Notes under the pieces: model-generated
What the model saw: the letters and a program-made list of their open reading frames with translations, nothing else
The model's database searches: none
What the model was told of the DNA's origin: nothing
Shown here: in pieces, positions 49,032-60,207 of the stretch
How the letters are laid out: each line of letters opens with the position of its first letter
Position numbering within the stretch: the first letter of the stretch is position 1
Assembly (NCBI GenBank): GCA_963763495.1
Contig: CAVXOY010000018.1
Location: 62,001-126,000, forward strand
Length of the DNA stretch: 64,000 bases
Source: DAOUEO01 sp963763495
GTDB lineage: Bacteria; Chloroflexota; Dehalococcoidia; DSTF01; JALHUB01
Direction: 5' to 3'
Program-made: the position numbers and the translations under genes

Positions 49032-49105
49032 AAGCAATAATACTCGGCGGACAAGGCCACCGCCGTTTATTGTCGCATGCGGCAGGGACAAAGGGGAAGA
49101 CCGCC

Positions 49106-49136
49106 TTGGCTGGGGCGTCTCAATTGGTGCTATACT
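49106..49136 (+). promoter_or_regulatory. Candidate promoter of the PAC2 gene
   Basis: TTGGCT (49106-49111), 19 bases, TATACT (49131-49136). Spacing is one or two bases long, so the match is moderate. Confidence 0.4.
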
Positions 49137-49182
49137 CAAAGCGAGAAGCCTTAGCGTCGGAGGAGGCGGTCATCAGCAGAAT

Positions 49183-50094
49183 ATGCGGTACACGAGGATA
49201 GAAGAGATACCCCCTTTGCGCGATCCCGTCCTGCTGGTTGCCTTCGCCGGCTGGAACGACGCTGCCAGCGCGGCGACGGCGGCGGGCAAGGCGCTGATCG
49301 AAAAGCTGGCTGCGCGCTACTTCGCCGCCATCGACGGTGAGGAGTTCTACGACTTCACCAGCACCCGCCCGATAGTCGATGTGAAGGGCGATGCCCAGGT
49401 CTCGCTGGAGTGGCCCAGCAACTCCTTCTACTACCACGCCGACCCGGCTCTCGAGAGAGACGTCATCGTCTTCATGGGCGCAGAGCCCCAGTTGAAATGG
49501 CGGACGTTCACCGGCGAATTCCTCGATCTGGCGCGTGAGTGCGGCGTCGGCCTCGTCGTGACCCTGGGCGCGATGCTGACCGACGCGCCCCACTCGCGGG
49601 CCGTGCCCATCAGCGGCTTCGCGACCGACGAGACGCTCGTCGAGAGGCTGCGGGCTCTTCAGATCAACCCGATCAGCTACCAGGGCCCGACCGGCATCCT
49701 CGGCGTGATCCACAACATCTGTCTGCGCCGGGAGATGCCGTCGCTCAGCCTGTGGGCGAGCGTTTCTCACTACCTCGGCATTGCGGAGAATCCCAAAGCC
49801 GCGGCGGCGCTCGTGCACGTGCTCGACGATCTTCTGGGACTCCACCTCGACCTGGAAGACCTCGACCAGACGGCGAGGCGTTTCGAGTCCCAGGTAGACG
49901 CGATAGTCTCCCGCAGCATCGAGGCGGCAGCCTACGTCAAGGAGCTGGAGCGGCGGGCCGACGCTGCCCTTCAGTCGCAAACGCGGGCAGGTGGGGAGAG
50001 GGCGGAGTTGCCGCCGAGCGAGGCGCTCATCAAGGACCTGGAGGAGTTCCTCAAGCGGAGACGGGCGCAGGGAAGCAACGGCGACGACTCATAA
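49183..50094 (+). CDS. PAC2 family protein
   Basis: PAC2 proteins are related to proteasome assembly chaperones. The 303-residue product starts MRYTRIEEIPPLRDPVLL. It contains FAGWNDAASAATAAGKALI, PNSFYYHADPALERDVIVF and GPTGILGVIHNICLRREMPSLSLWA. A coiled-coil tail of about 90 residues follows. Role in bacteria without proteasomes is unknown; nothing in the window suggests a proteasome. GGAGGAGG lies 17 bases before the ATG, which is rather far. Confidence 0.88.
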   Translation: MRYTRIEEIPPLRDPVLLVAFAGWNDAASAATAAGKALIEKLAARYFAAIDGEEFYDFTSTRPIVDVKGDAQVSLEWPSNSFYYHADPALERDVIVFMGAEPQLKWRTFTGEFLDLARECGVGLVVTLGAMLTDAPHSRAVPISGFATDETLVERLRALQINPISYQGPTGILGVIHNICLRREMPSLSLWASVSHYLGIAENPKAAAALVHVLDDLLGLHLDLEDLDQTARRFESQVDAIVSRSIEAAAYVKELERRADAALQSQTRAGGERAELPPSEALIKDLEEFLKRRRAQGSNGDDS

Positions 50095-50275
50095 CCGCGC
50101 GCTGCCCTCGCGAGGAGGCCTGGCGGAGAGACACTGGACGAGCTTGCTGCCATCGCCTATGCCTCGGAGAATGCGGGAGTGACGCAGGTCCACCCCACTG
50201 GCGCTTCGCTGCCTGTCCTGGGTTATCATTCCAGAAAACGTTTCTACTCGCTCTAGATTGACAAAGGGGACAGAC

Positions 50276-51082
50276 ATGGTTGATCTATCCAGGTTCTCGC
50301 TTGAGGGGAAGGTAGCGATCGTCACCGGCGGCGGCCGCGGCATCGGCAAGGGCATCGCCGAGGGCTTCGCAAAGGCCGGCGCCAAGGTCGTGATCACCAG
50401 CCGCAAGATCAACGATCTCGAGGCCACGGCCGAGGAGATCCGCGCCGCCGGCGGGGAGTGCTGGCCGCTGCAGTCTCACCTGGGTCATATGGAGGACATC
50501 CAGAAGGTGGTCGACGCCGTGATGGAGCGTTACGGGCGGATCGACATACTGGTGAACAACGCCGGCGCCAGCCCCGCGATGGGGAGCGTCCTGGAGACCG
50601 ACGAGCGGCTCTGGGAAACGATCATGAATCTGAACATGAAGGGAATGTACTTCCTGAGCCAAGCGGTGGCGCGGGTGATGAAGGAGCAGGGCGGCGGCAA
50701 GATCATCAACATCGCCTCCGTCGACGCCTTCAAGCCGGAGCGCGGCGTGAGCATCTACAGCATCTCGAAGGCGGGCGTTCGCATGATCACGAAGTCGTTT
50801 GCCGCAGAGCTTGCTCATTTCAACATTCAGGTCAACACCATCGCCCCGGGCGCCGTCACGAGCAAGATGATGGACTCGCATTGGTTCCACCTGTCGCCTG
50901 AGGAAGCAAAGAAGGCGAAGGAGACACTGGCAACGTATATGCCGATGGGCAGGATCGGCGAGCCGGATGATATAGCGGGGGCGGCGATCTACCTGGCATC
51001 CGACGCCTCGAGCTACACGACGGGCGCCGAGATCGTAATCGACGGTGGAGCGCTGTTGAGCACGCCTCTGGCGGCGGAGTAA
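50276..51082 (+). CDS. Short-chain dehydrogenase/reductase
   Basis: This NAD(P)-dependent oxidoreductase is 268 residues. The cofactor loop is VTGGGRGIGKGIAEGF, then LVNNAG, the catalytic serine in NIASVDAFK and the YSISKAG tyrosine-lysine pair. PGAVTSKMM follows. The arginine in TSRKIND after strand 2 favours NADP. Substrate unknown. The next gene, an epoxide hydrolase, follows after 30 bases, so they may act on the same xenobiotic-like substrate. Confidence 0.92.
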   Translation: MVDLSRFSLEGKVAIVTGGGRGIGKGIAEGFAKAGAKVVITSRKINDLEATAEEIRAAGGECWPLQSHLGHMEDIQKVVDAVMERYGRIDILVNNAGASPAMGSVLETDERLWETIMNLNMKGMYFLSQAVARVMKEQGGGKIINIASVDAFKPERGVSIYSISKAGVRMITKSFAAELAHFNIQVNTIAPGAVTSKMMDSHWFHLSPEEAKKAKETLATYMPMGRIGEPDDIAGAAIYLASDASSYTTGAEIVIDGGALLSTPLAAE

Positions 51083-51112
51083 GACCGCCGGAGACTGAGG
51101 CAGGAGACGGAG

Positions 51113-51994
51113 ATGGCGGACGAATCGTGGAACCATCGTTTCGTTGACACGAACGGCATCCGCATGCACTACGTGGAGCAGGGAGAAGGGTACCCCGTGC
51201 TCTTCCTGCACGGCTTTCCCGAACTCTGGTACTCGTGGCGCTATCAGATACCTGCCCTCGCTGCCGCGGGGTTCCACGCCATCGCACCCGACCTGCGGGG
51301 TTACGGCGAGACCGACGCACCGGAGGGCGTGGAGTCGTACACCATCCATCACCTCGTGGGAGACCTCACCGGCCTCCTCGACGCTCTTGGCTACGAGAAG
51401 ACGGTTATCGTAGGCCACGACTGGGGCGGCGTGATCCTCTGGCAGTGGGCCCTGTTGGCGCCGGAGCGGCTGGAGCGCGTCATATCGCTGAACACTCCGT
51501 TCACCGGCCGTGGCTCCCGCAGGCCGACCGAGCTGTTCAGCAGCGTTCCCGATGGCCGCTTCAACTATATCCTCTACTTTCAGGAGCCGGGGAAGGCGGA
51601 ATCGGAGATAGAGCCGAACTTGGACACCTGGTTCGAGACGGTGCTCCGCCGGATCGCTGTCGACCAGAGCTTCATCACTCCCGAGGTGCTCAAGACCTTC
51701 TGCGATGCCTTCCGGAAGAGCGGCCTGACCGGGCCGATCAACTACTACCGCAACTTCGACCGCAACTGGGAGTTGACAGCTTATCTCGCTGGGCGTAAGG
51801 TCAACCTACCGGCGCTCATGGTCTGCGCTGACGGCGACCCAATCCTCAGCCCCGATCAGGCGAAGGGGATGGAGCGGTTCGTCCCGAATCTGAGGACAGA
51901 GCTTATCGACGACTGTGGCCACTGGACGCAGCAAGAGCGTCCCGATGAGGTGAACCGGCTGATAATCGATTTCCTTGCCGACTTGCGCACCTGA
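51113..51994 (+). CDS. Epoxide hydrolase-like alpha/beta hydrolase
   Basis: The 293-residue enzyme has HGFPELWYSWRYQ with the HGxP oxyanion motif, the nucleophilic aspartate in VGHDWGGVILW, the cap-domain tyrosine in NYYRNFDRNWE and the catalytic histidine in DDCGHWTQQERPDEV. Asp in place of Ser at the nucleophile fits epoxide hydrolase or haloalkane dehalogenase; the HGFPE and cap tyrosine favour epoxide hydrolase. A GGAGAC-type ribosome site precedes ATG 51113. Confidence 0.9.
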   Translation: MADESWNHRFVDTNGIRMHYVEQGEGYPVLFLHGFPELWYSWRYQIPALAAAGFHAIAPDLRGYGETDAPEGVESYTIHHLVGDLTGLLDALGYEKTVIVGHDWGGVILWQWALLAPERLERVISLNTPFTGRGSRRPTELFSSVPDGRFNYILYFQEPGKAESEIEPNLDTWFETVLRRIAVDQSFITPEVLKTFCDAFRKSGLTGPINYYRNFDRNWELTAYLAGRKVNLPALMVCADGDPILSPDQAKGMERFVPNLRTELIDDCGHWTQQERPDEVNRLIIDFLADLRT

Positions 51995-52133
51995 CTGCGG
52001 CCGCTGGCCGTTACTGTAACAAAGCTCCCCGCCGAGACGTTGCATGTTCTAGCCGGCATAGCCTAAGCGGCTGGCCGGAGCTTCGCGCCGCTTGGCCGTT
52101 CGCGGCAGGCTATTAGTGGGGAGGAGTCGTCCT

Positions 52134-54176
52134 GTGGCCCGCTTCCGCCTGTTACTTGGCCTCGTCGTCCTGATCGGTATTTGCGCCGTCCTGGTTCGCG
52201 AGGCCAGGGCTGGTTTCGTTACCCCTCCCACGACCCTCCAGGCTGCCCCTCCTCAAGCGCAGTCCTACTTTGGCCACGGTGTCGCTTCCGGCGACGTGAA
52301 CGACGACGGCTACGACGATGTCATCGTCGGGGCGCCCCTACACCGATGTCAGCGGCCACGCTGATTCAGGTGAGGTGAGCGTGTTTCTTGGGTCCGTCCC
52401 TCTCCAGCGTTTCTCTCCTCCATCACCCAGCACTGGAGGATGACGCCCGATTCGGCTGGTCCGTCGCGGCCGGCGATGTGAACGCTGACGGTCTCGCCGA
52501 TGTCATCGTCGGCGCTCCCTACTCCGATGTGGGGGCGTAGCGTCGGCTGCCGGAGAGGTCTGTCGTCTTTCTGGGTCCTTCCCTCTCCAGCGTGTCCGTC
52601 GTCGAAAACCCGCTGCCGGAGAACGGCGCTCACTTCGGCGTCACTGTGGCGACCGGTGATGTCAACGCCGATGGCCGGGCCGACCTGCTCGTCGGCGCCC
52701 CAGACGCTCCCGTCGACGGGAAACGCGGGCGGGCAGGGCGTTCGTCTTCCTGGGACCGTCGTTTTCGACCTCGTTCTCTCTCCAAGACCCGGAGCCGGAA
52801 GACAGCGCCGACTTCGGACGCTCCCTGGCGGCCGGCGATCGTGGACAATGATGGAGATGATGATGTGATTGTGGGCGCGCCCGACTCGGATATGGGGGAC
52901 CAGAGGCAGTTCTGGGATGCAGGGCAGGCCTTTGTCTTTACGGCGCCCTCATTTACCACTCTGACTCAACTCCAAGACCCTGAGCCGGAGAGCGGCGCCT
53001 TCTTCGGGCGGGCGGTAGCCGCCGGAGACTTCGACGATGATGGCTACGATGACTCTGCTGGTCGGTGCCTATCGGCTCCACCGTGGCCCCATCCCACCGC
53101 TGGGCAGGTATTCGTCTTCGCGGGCCCCGTCGCTGACCGACGTCACGGTCTGGAGGAGCCTGTGTCCGTGAGCTCGACGACTACTTCGGGTTCGCGCTCA
53201 CGACGGGCGACATCAATGGCGGACGGCTATGACGACGCTGTGATCGGCGTCGCACGACGCCGACTCCGATCATCTCGCTGCCACGAGCGGGGGCGAGGCG
53301 TACGTTTTCCTCGGTCCCTCCTTTCGGGGCAATCGTTTCTCTCGAAGACCCTGTTCCTGAGAAGTTCGCGTTCTTCGCGCGGGCGGTAGCCGTCGGTGAC
53401 GTCAACAACGATGGGAGAGACGACTTCGTCGCCGGGGCGCCCTGGTCGAACGTAGGCGCGGCGGCCGATGCCGGCGAGACGTTCGTGTTCCTGGCGGAGC
53501 CGGATACGGACGGCGACGGCGTCACCGATGCCTCTGACAACTGTCCTCTCGGTCTATCAACCCCGACCAGACTCAACACCGACGGTGGGGGTAGGCCTAA
53601 CGGATCGCAGATACCCGGCGAGTGGGCCCGTAATCCGGCGCGGGACAGCCTCGGCGACGCCTGCGACCCCGACGATGACAACGATGGTCTGCCTGACAGC
53701 AGCGAGAGCGAGACAGCGTGTCCCTTCCGGCTGACCGGAGACAGCGACGGCGATCGCTCGCTTGATGGATACGAGGTGAACGCAGGCAAAGACCCCTGCA
53801 GTGCCGCGAGCAAGCCCGTTTGCACGGGTTCCCCGGACAGCGATGGCTGATGGGTTCAGGACTGTGTGGAGAACAGCGGCTACAACACCTGCGCCTTCGC
53901 AGGGGACGCGTTCCCCGGCTACACGACCTGCGCCGATCCAACAGACAGCGACGACGATAGCTGCGCGGACTGGATAGAGATCGTGGACGTGAACGGCGAC
54001 CGCGTCGCGAACATACTGGACGTGCTGTGGGTGGCGAAGCGGGCGTTCGGCCTCATCCCGGCGTCTGAGTCCGACGGAGTGCTGGACATCGACAAGAACG
54101 GCTCGTGAACATCCTGGACGTGGTGGCGGCGGCGAAGAACTCGTCGCTGGTGAGGGCGCACAGCCCCTGTCCCTAG
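52134..54176 (+). CDS. Secreted FG-GAP propeller protein with TSP3 and dockerin-like end (frame-broken)
   Basis: GTG 52134 has GGGGAGGAG eight bases upstream and opens a signal peptide (LLLGLVVLIGICAVLV). Seven FG-GAP/integrin-alpha repeats follow, recognisable as D-x-N-x-D-G-x-x-D-x-x-x-G-A at about 52290, 52470, 52660, 52850, 53030, 53210 and 53400; this suits a seven-bladed propeller. Then come calcium-binding TSP3 repeats (DTDGDGVTDASDNCP) and a C-terminal pair of dockerin loops, DVNGDRVANILDVLWVAK and DIDKNGSVNILDVVAAAK, ending SPCP. At least six single-base breaks and one in-frame TGA (53848) interrupt it, so the protein is reconstructed. A calcium-dependent surface adhesin or binding role is inferred. 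Confidence 0.72.
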
Positions 54177-54185
54177 GTGACCCCG

Positions 54186-54828
54186 TCAAGACCTCGAGGA
54201 AGCGGGGTACCGCTTCCTCTTCAAGAGATCGTACGACCAGATCGGCCTTGGCGAGGGTCTCGGGCGCCCGCTCTGCCGCCAGCCCTAGGCACCGCATGCC
54301 CGCCCGCTTCGCTGCTTCCACACCGCCGGGGGCATCCTCTACCACCACGCACTCGCTCGGCTTCACGCCCAACCTCTGCGCCGCCAATAGGTAGCCCTGA
54401 GGGTCGGGCTTGCCGCGGCTTGCATCTTCCTCAGCGATGATCACATCGAACGCGTCGTCTATCTCTAGACTGCGGAGTATGGTCTCCACGTTTTCCCGGG
54501 GAGCCGAGGAGACCACAGCCATTCTCTTCCTCGCCCGGCGCAATCTCTCTAGCAGCGCGGAGACTCCCGGCATGGGCGTGATCCTTCCCCCGATCTTCGC
54601 TCGGAACATCTCCTCCTTGCGCCGCGAAAGCTCCGCCACCTTCTGAGGCGGGAGGTCGCCCAAGATGTCTCTCAGTATGGCGTCGTTTCTCAGACCGAAT
54701 GTGCGGCGAAACTCCTCCTCGCTGATCTCTTTGCCCTCGCCCGCGAAAAGCTCTCGCCAGGCCTCGAAATGAAGGAGGCCGGTGTCAACCAGCACTCCAT
54801 CCAGTCCCAGAGGACAGCCTCTAATCAT
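54186..54828 (-). CDS. HAD phosphatase/phosphomutase, beta-PGM-like
   Basis: The protein has MPGVSALLERLRRARKRMA, motif II VVSSAPREN, motif III lysine in RGKPDPQGYLLAAQRLG and motif IV VVVEDAPGGVEAAKRAGM, typical of beta-phosphoglucomutase-like HAD enzymes. Motif I should read D-L-D-G near the start but reads G-L-D-G: two compensating single-base changes around 54805-54815 alter two codons and remove the nucleophile. The frame also loses its stop; a one-base shift at the end gives a TGA at 54186. It is convergent with the dockerin-like gene. Confidence 0.8.
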
Positions 54829-54943
54829 AGTCTTCTGTTCCCGTATGGTTGATCCGTCTGATAGCGGTGGCAGGGGGAATGTACCATATGACGGCTCAGC
54901 TGGCGATGCTCTATCTCGCGGTGATCATTGCGAAAAGGTCTTG

Positions 54944-55001
54944 TTGACTTTTAACGAAGGGCTTGACTAATCTAACCTGTGAGCGTTTGCACAAGCGCTT
55001 G
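54944..55001 (+). promoter_or_regulatory. Possible promoter and LacI-type operator before acs
   Basis: TTGACT (54944-54949), 18 bases, TAATCT is a weak promoter. A ten-base palindrome CAAGCGCTTG (54992-55001), with the AAGCGCTT core favoured by LacI-type regulators, follows. A second possible -10, TATCAT, is at 55090-55095. The 54829-55154 gap otherwise looks empty. Confidence 0.3.
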
Positions 55002-55154
55002 CGGTTGTCTGCTGCCAGACGCGCGGGGCAGCTCACCAGGGGATTGCCGGACAGTATTCGTCTGCAAACTTGGTGGCCGGCTGCGGCGCTATCATGGCAG
55101 ATTATCTGGCGGCCCTGCCAACAGCGAAACAACACAAGAAGGAGAGATGCCAGA

Positions 55155-57068
<1,914 letters not shown>

Positions 57069-57112
57069 GCGGACACCGCCAGGACGAATCGGTTCCGGGG
57101 TGAGGCCTTAGG

Positions 57113-58086
57113 TTGGCGCAAAGCGGTCTTCGGGAAGTTGACGGGGCGGAAGTCACCTGCCTCGTCGACAACGTGGTCGACCCGCTCCTTATGAGCACTG
57201 AGGTCGTACGGCGCTTCCGAGGGCAGGTGCCACCCGAAGTAGCCCCGCTCATGGGACCGGGCGAAATCAGAATGACAGTGAGGGCGGAGCACGGATTCTC
57301 CGCCCTCATTTCTTCTGTTTGCGGCGGCCGGACCCATAGCCTCCTCCTCGATGCCGGGACAAGCGTCGGCGGTCTCGCCCACAACATGCACGTCCTGGGG
57401 ATCGATGCCGGCGCAATCGAAGCCGTCGTTCTCAGTCACGGTCACACCGACCACACCGCCGGTCTCAACGGCTTGATCGACCCGCTGCGTGGCCGCCGCT
57501 TACCCCTCGTTTTCCATCCCGACGCCTTGCTGGAGCACCAGATCGTCGTCCCTGGACAGAATCCCGTCGACCTGGAGTCCCTCGACAGACAGGCGTTGGC
57601 GGAAGCCGGGTTCGAGCTTTGTGAGAGCCGGCAACCTACGTTCCTACTAGAAGACACGGTCCTGGTAACCGGCGAAGTGGCTCGGACGACGGATTTCGAG
57701 AAGGGGTTTGCGTGCACCGCACCCGGCGGGGAGACGACTGGGTGTCTGACCCCCTCATCTTTGACGACCAGGCGGTCGTGCTCAACGTGCGCGGCAAGGG
57801 CCTAGTCGTCGTCACCGGCTGCGGGCACTCCGGGATCGTCAACATCCTCCGCTACGCCCAGAAGATAACCGGCGTCAAACAGGTGTATGCTGTCATCGGC
57901 GGCTTCCATCTCAATGGCCCTCTGTTCGAGCCCATAATCCCCTCAACGGTCGATGCCATGCGGGAGCTCGACCCTCAAGTAATCGTTCCCACTCACTGCA
58001 CCGGCTGGAAGGCTGTCCACGCCTTTGCTGCCGCCATGCCTCAAGCCTTTGTCCAGAACAGCGTGGGTACCAGATACGTGTTCTGA
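57113..58086 (+). CDS. MBL-fold hydrolase, dihydropterin synthase-like
   Basis: A metallo-beta-lactamase fold of about 324 residues. The metal motif is LSHGHTDHTAGL (HGHTDH at residues 109-114). VVTGCGHSGIVNIL and VIGGFHLNGPLFE are the late motifs shared with 7,8-dihydropterin-6-methyl synthases of the archaeal methanopterin-type pathway. A one-base break near 57715 splits it; the next frame gives VHRTRRGDDWVSDPLIFDD. Substrate is not certain. It follows acs by 45 bases. Confidence 0.83.
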
Positions 58087-58219
58087 GACAGCGGGTCGGC
58101 AGCAGAGCCGCGCCCGCCCACTGCTTGACATATCTTCCCTGCGATAGACCCATTCCCTCCTGTCGGCGTCCTTTGTATCTGCCGATAAGACTACAGATGC
58201 ATCTACCAGGAGGCCGACG

Positions 58220-59191
58220 ATGGCCCGATACGGGCTAAGACCTCTGCCCTGGCTAGGGGCAGTCGCCCTTGTAGCGGTGGCGCTCTGCTGCTCTCTGTCC
58301 CCGCGTTTTGACGTACTCGTCGACGCGGCCGACGCCTCAGTCAGCGTCGATCCCGACACCGCATCGGTGGTGGTCGGCGACACCGTCGACGTCGCGATCA
58401 GGATCGACGATGTCAGCGACCTCTATAGCGCGTCCTTCCACCTTACCTTTGACCCGGCTGTGCTGGAGGTCGTCGATTCCGATCTCAGCCGTGCCGGTGT
58501 CCAGGTCTATCCGGGCACCTTCCCTGGCCCTTCGGAGGGCCCCGGCGACATCGTGACTAATACCGCTGACAATTCTGCCGGGACCGTTGACTACGACTTC
58601 ACCCTACTGGATCCCGCTCCGCCGGCAGACGGCTCGGGCGTGCTGGCTACCATTCGCTTTCGGGGCAAGGCGGTCGGCGACAGCGACCTGACACTGGCCA
58701 GTGTGACTCTGTGGGACCCCCTCAACGAGCCCATGACCGTCGAGAGCAGCGACGGCACCCTGGAAGTGGCGGCAGGACCAACGAACACGCCGACTCCGGA
58801 CAACCCTACGGCGACGCCGACGACCGCCGGCGCCACACCGACGGCGACTCGTACCCCTCAGGCCACCTCTACGCCCAGGCCGACATCGACGCCAAAGCCC
58901 ACGTCGACGCCGAAGCCAACATCCACGCCCAAGCCGACAGCTACACCGCAGCCTGCGCCGCCCCAGCAGGAGGTAGACGCGACGCCATCGGGTGGGGTAG
59001 CGGCCAGCGGCGCCCAACCGACGCCAACCAGCGCCCAGAACCTCCCGTCTGCTGGAGCGGGCTCCCTCCCGTCCCAGTTGTGGCGCTGGTTCTACCTCAG
59101 CGGGGCTGTCATCCTCGGCCTGGCTACCTGGGCCTTCACATTCCGCTTCTACGTGCGCCAGAAAGAGCACGAGCGTTTCTGGCACCGCTAG
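58220..59191 (+). CDS. Membrane-anchored cohesin-domain protein
   Basis: A signal peptide (LGAVALVAVALCCSL) leads into one cohesin domain of some 140 residues: SVVVGDTVDVAIRIDDV, LYSASFHLTFDPAVLEVVD and a closing strand GTLEVAA. A Thr/Pro linker of about 110 residues with PTSTPK repeats follows. Then comes one transmembrane helix (FYLSGAVILGLATWAF) and a basic tail. It is thus a type I surface protein holding a cohesin away from the membrane, like an anchoring scaffoldin with a single module. Cohesins bind dockerins; two dockerin-like proteins are encoded on either side. 323 residues, intact. Confidence 0.85.
   Translation: MARYGLRPLPWLGAVALVAVALCCSLSPRFDVLVDAADASVSVDPDTASVVVGDTVDVAIRIDDVSDLYSASFHLTFDPAVLEVVDSDLSRAGVQVYPGTFPGPSEGPGDIVTNTADNSAGTVDYDFTLLDPAPPADGSGVLATIRFRGKAVGDSDLTLASVTLWDPLNEPMTVESSDGTLEVAAGPTNTPTPDNPTATPTTAGATPTATRTPQATSTPRPTSTPKPTSTPKPTSTPKPTATPQPAPPQQEVDATPSGGVAASGAQPTPTSAQNLPSAGAGSLPSQLWRWFYLSGAVILGLATWAFTFRFYVRQKEHERFWHR
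58862..58951 (+). repeat. 18-base tandem repeat coding for PTSTPK
   Basis: Five imperfect 18-base units lie in frame and encode the spacer of the cohesin protein. Such repeats can change in number and tune the reach of the cohesin. Confidence 0.8.
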
Positions 59192-59312
59192 AACGCCTTT
59201 CCCATCCGCGATTATCCATGGCGGGCCGCACATGTCGCGCTCAAGTGGTCGCGTCGTCGAATATGAATCGTGATCTCGCCCTGAGTATCTATCACAAAAA
59301 ACATCGAAAACG

Positions 59313-59349
59313 TGTCAAGCTTGACAATTCGTTCGGGTGTTGGTACATT
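59313..59349 (+). promoter_or_regulatory. Promoter with palindromic operator of the SufR-like gene
   Basis: TTGACA (59321-59326), 17 bases, TACATT (59344-59349) form a strong promoter. The -35 is part of a perfect 14-base palindrome TGTCAAGCTTGACA (59313-59326), suited to autoregulation by the gene product. Confidence 0.75.
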
Positions 59350-59388
59350 TGAAGTCGGCGGCAAGCTCCGCCTGTTGCCGGGAACCTT

Positions 59389-60042
59389 ATGGAAAACACA
59401 CGTCAGACCCTTCTGGGGATACTGCGAAAGCGCAAGCAAGCGACGGTAGATGACCTTACGAGGGAGCTGGGTCTAGCCCCCGCTACCGTGCGCCGCCATC
59501 TCGACATCCTGATGCGCGACAACTACGTGACCGCGGTGGCCAAGCGGCGCGACATCGGCAGGCCTCATTACGTCTTCTCTCTCACCGATCACGGCGAGGA
59601 CCTCTTTCCCCGCAGCTATGTTCAGCTCGCCAACCGCATCATCGATGAACTCGTGAGCCTCAACCCTGAGGAGACGAAGGGCAAGGGTGGTGTGGCCCTC
59701 GCCGATATCATATTCGGGAGAATGGCGGAGCACGTGGCCCAAACCTATGCCAGCCGCGTTTCGGGTAAGACTCTCAAGGAGCGCATCAGTGAGGTGGTCT
59801 CGCTGCTCGCCAACGAGGGCATGTTCTTCGAGCTGCGCAAGGCCAAGGGTGGCTACTTGCTGCTGGGGCAGGGTTGCCCTTGTCCCCGGATCGCCGATGC
59901 CCACAGCGAAGTATGTGCCCATGACCAGCGGTTGCTTGCCCGCCTGCTCGACGCCGACGTGCAGCCGACCGGCATCTCTGAAGAGGACGTGAGGAGCCGC
60001 TGCGCCTACCTGGTGAAGGAAAAGACCTCCGCCGGGTCTTGA
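59389..60042 (+). CDS. SufR/ArsR-like regulator with cysteine cluster
   Basis: A 217-residue regulator. The N-terminal winged helix covers residues 15-60 (ATVDDLTRELGLAPATVRRHL and RDIGRPHYVFSLTDHG). A helical middle follows. The C-terminus has GCPCPRIADAHSEVCAHD and a later cysteine in RSRCAYLV, the cysteine pattern by which SufR-type proteins hold an iron-sulfur cluster. SufR represses Fe-S assembly genes; no suf gene is in the window. A palindrome overlaps its own promoter. Role as an Fe-S or redox sensor is inferred. Confidence 0.82.
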   Translation: MENTRQTLLGILRKRKQATVDDLTRELGLAPATVRRHLDILMRDNYVTAVAKRRDIGRPHYVFSLTDHGEDLFPRSYVQLANRIIDELVSLNPEETKGKGGVALADIIFGRMAEHVAQTYASRVSGKTLKERISEVVSLLANEGMFFELRKAKGGYLLLGQGCPCPRIADAHSEVCAHDQRLLARLLDADVQPTGISEEDVRSRCAYLVKEKTSAGS

Positions 60043-60187
60043 CGCCGGCCCCGTTAAGGCGATTCTTCCGACCCACCCCAATCGGCTCACTGTCTCCGCG
60101 CTGAGTACTCCTTCTTCTCCGTTCCGGTCAAGAAACGCAACCTCTGTTGAGCTTCGGGTGGAGTCTGAATACGATCACCGTCTATCC

Positions 60188-60196
60188 TGCTATAAT
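60188..60196 (+). promoter_or_regulatory. Extended -10 promoter of purN
   Basis: TGC-TATAAT, with no clear -35, lies eleven bases before the purN ATG; GGGGGT between them serves as ribosome site, so the leader is very short. Confidence 0.65.
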
Positions 60197-60207
60197 GAGC
60201 GGGGGTC

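Noticed and set aside
49183..50094. PAC2 gene as evidence for a bacterial proteasome
   Set aside because: No proteasome, ARC/Mpa or Pup gene is visible, and PAC2 proteins occur widely without proteasomes.
53848..53850. In-frame TGA in the FG-GAP/dockerin gene as a second selenocysteine codon
   Set aside because: No stem with a GGUC-type apex follows, the position is in a calcium-repeat spacer with no redox role, and the gene is full of other errors. A base error is more likely.
53557..54185. C-terminal extension of the HAD phosphatase across the dockerin region
   Set aside because: The extension is antisense to dockerin loops and TSP3 repeats and has no HAD sequence. A one-base shift gives a stop at 54186.
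58862..58951. CRISPR-like repeat array
   Set aside because: The units are 18 bases with no spacers and stay in frame in a PTSTPK linker, so this is a protein tandem repeat.
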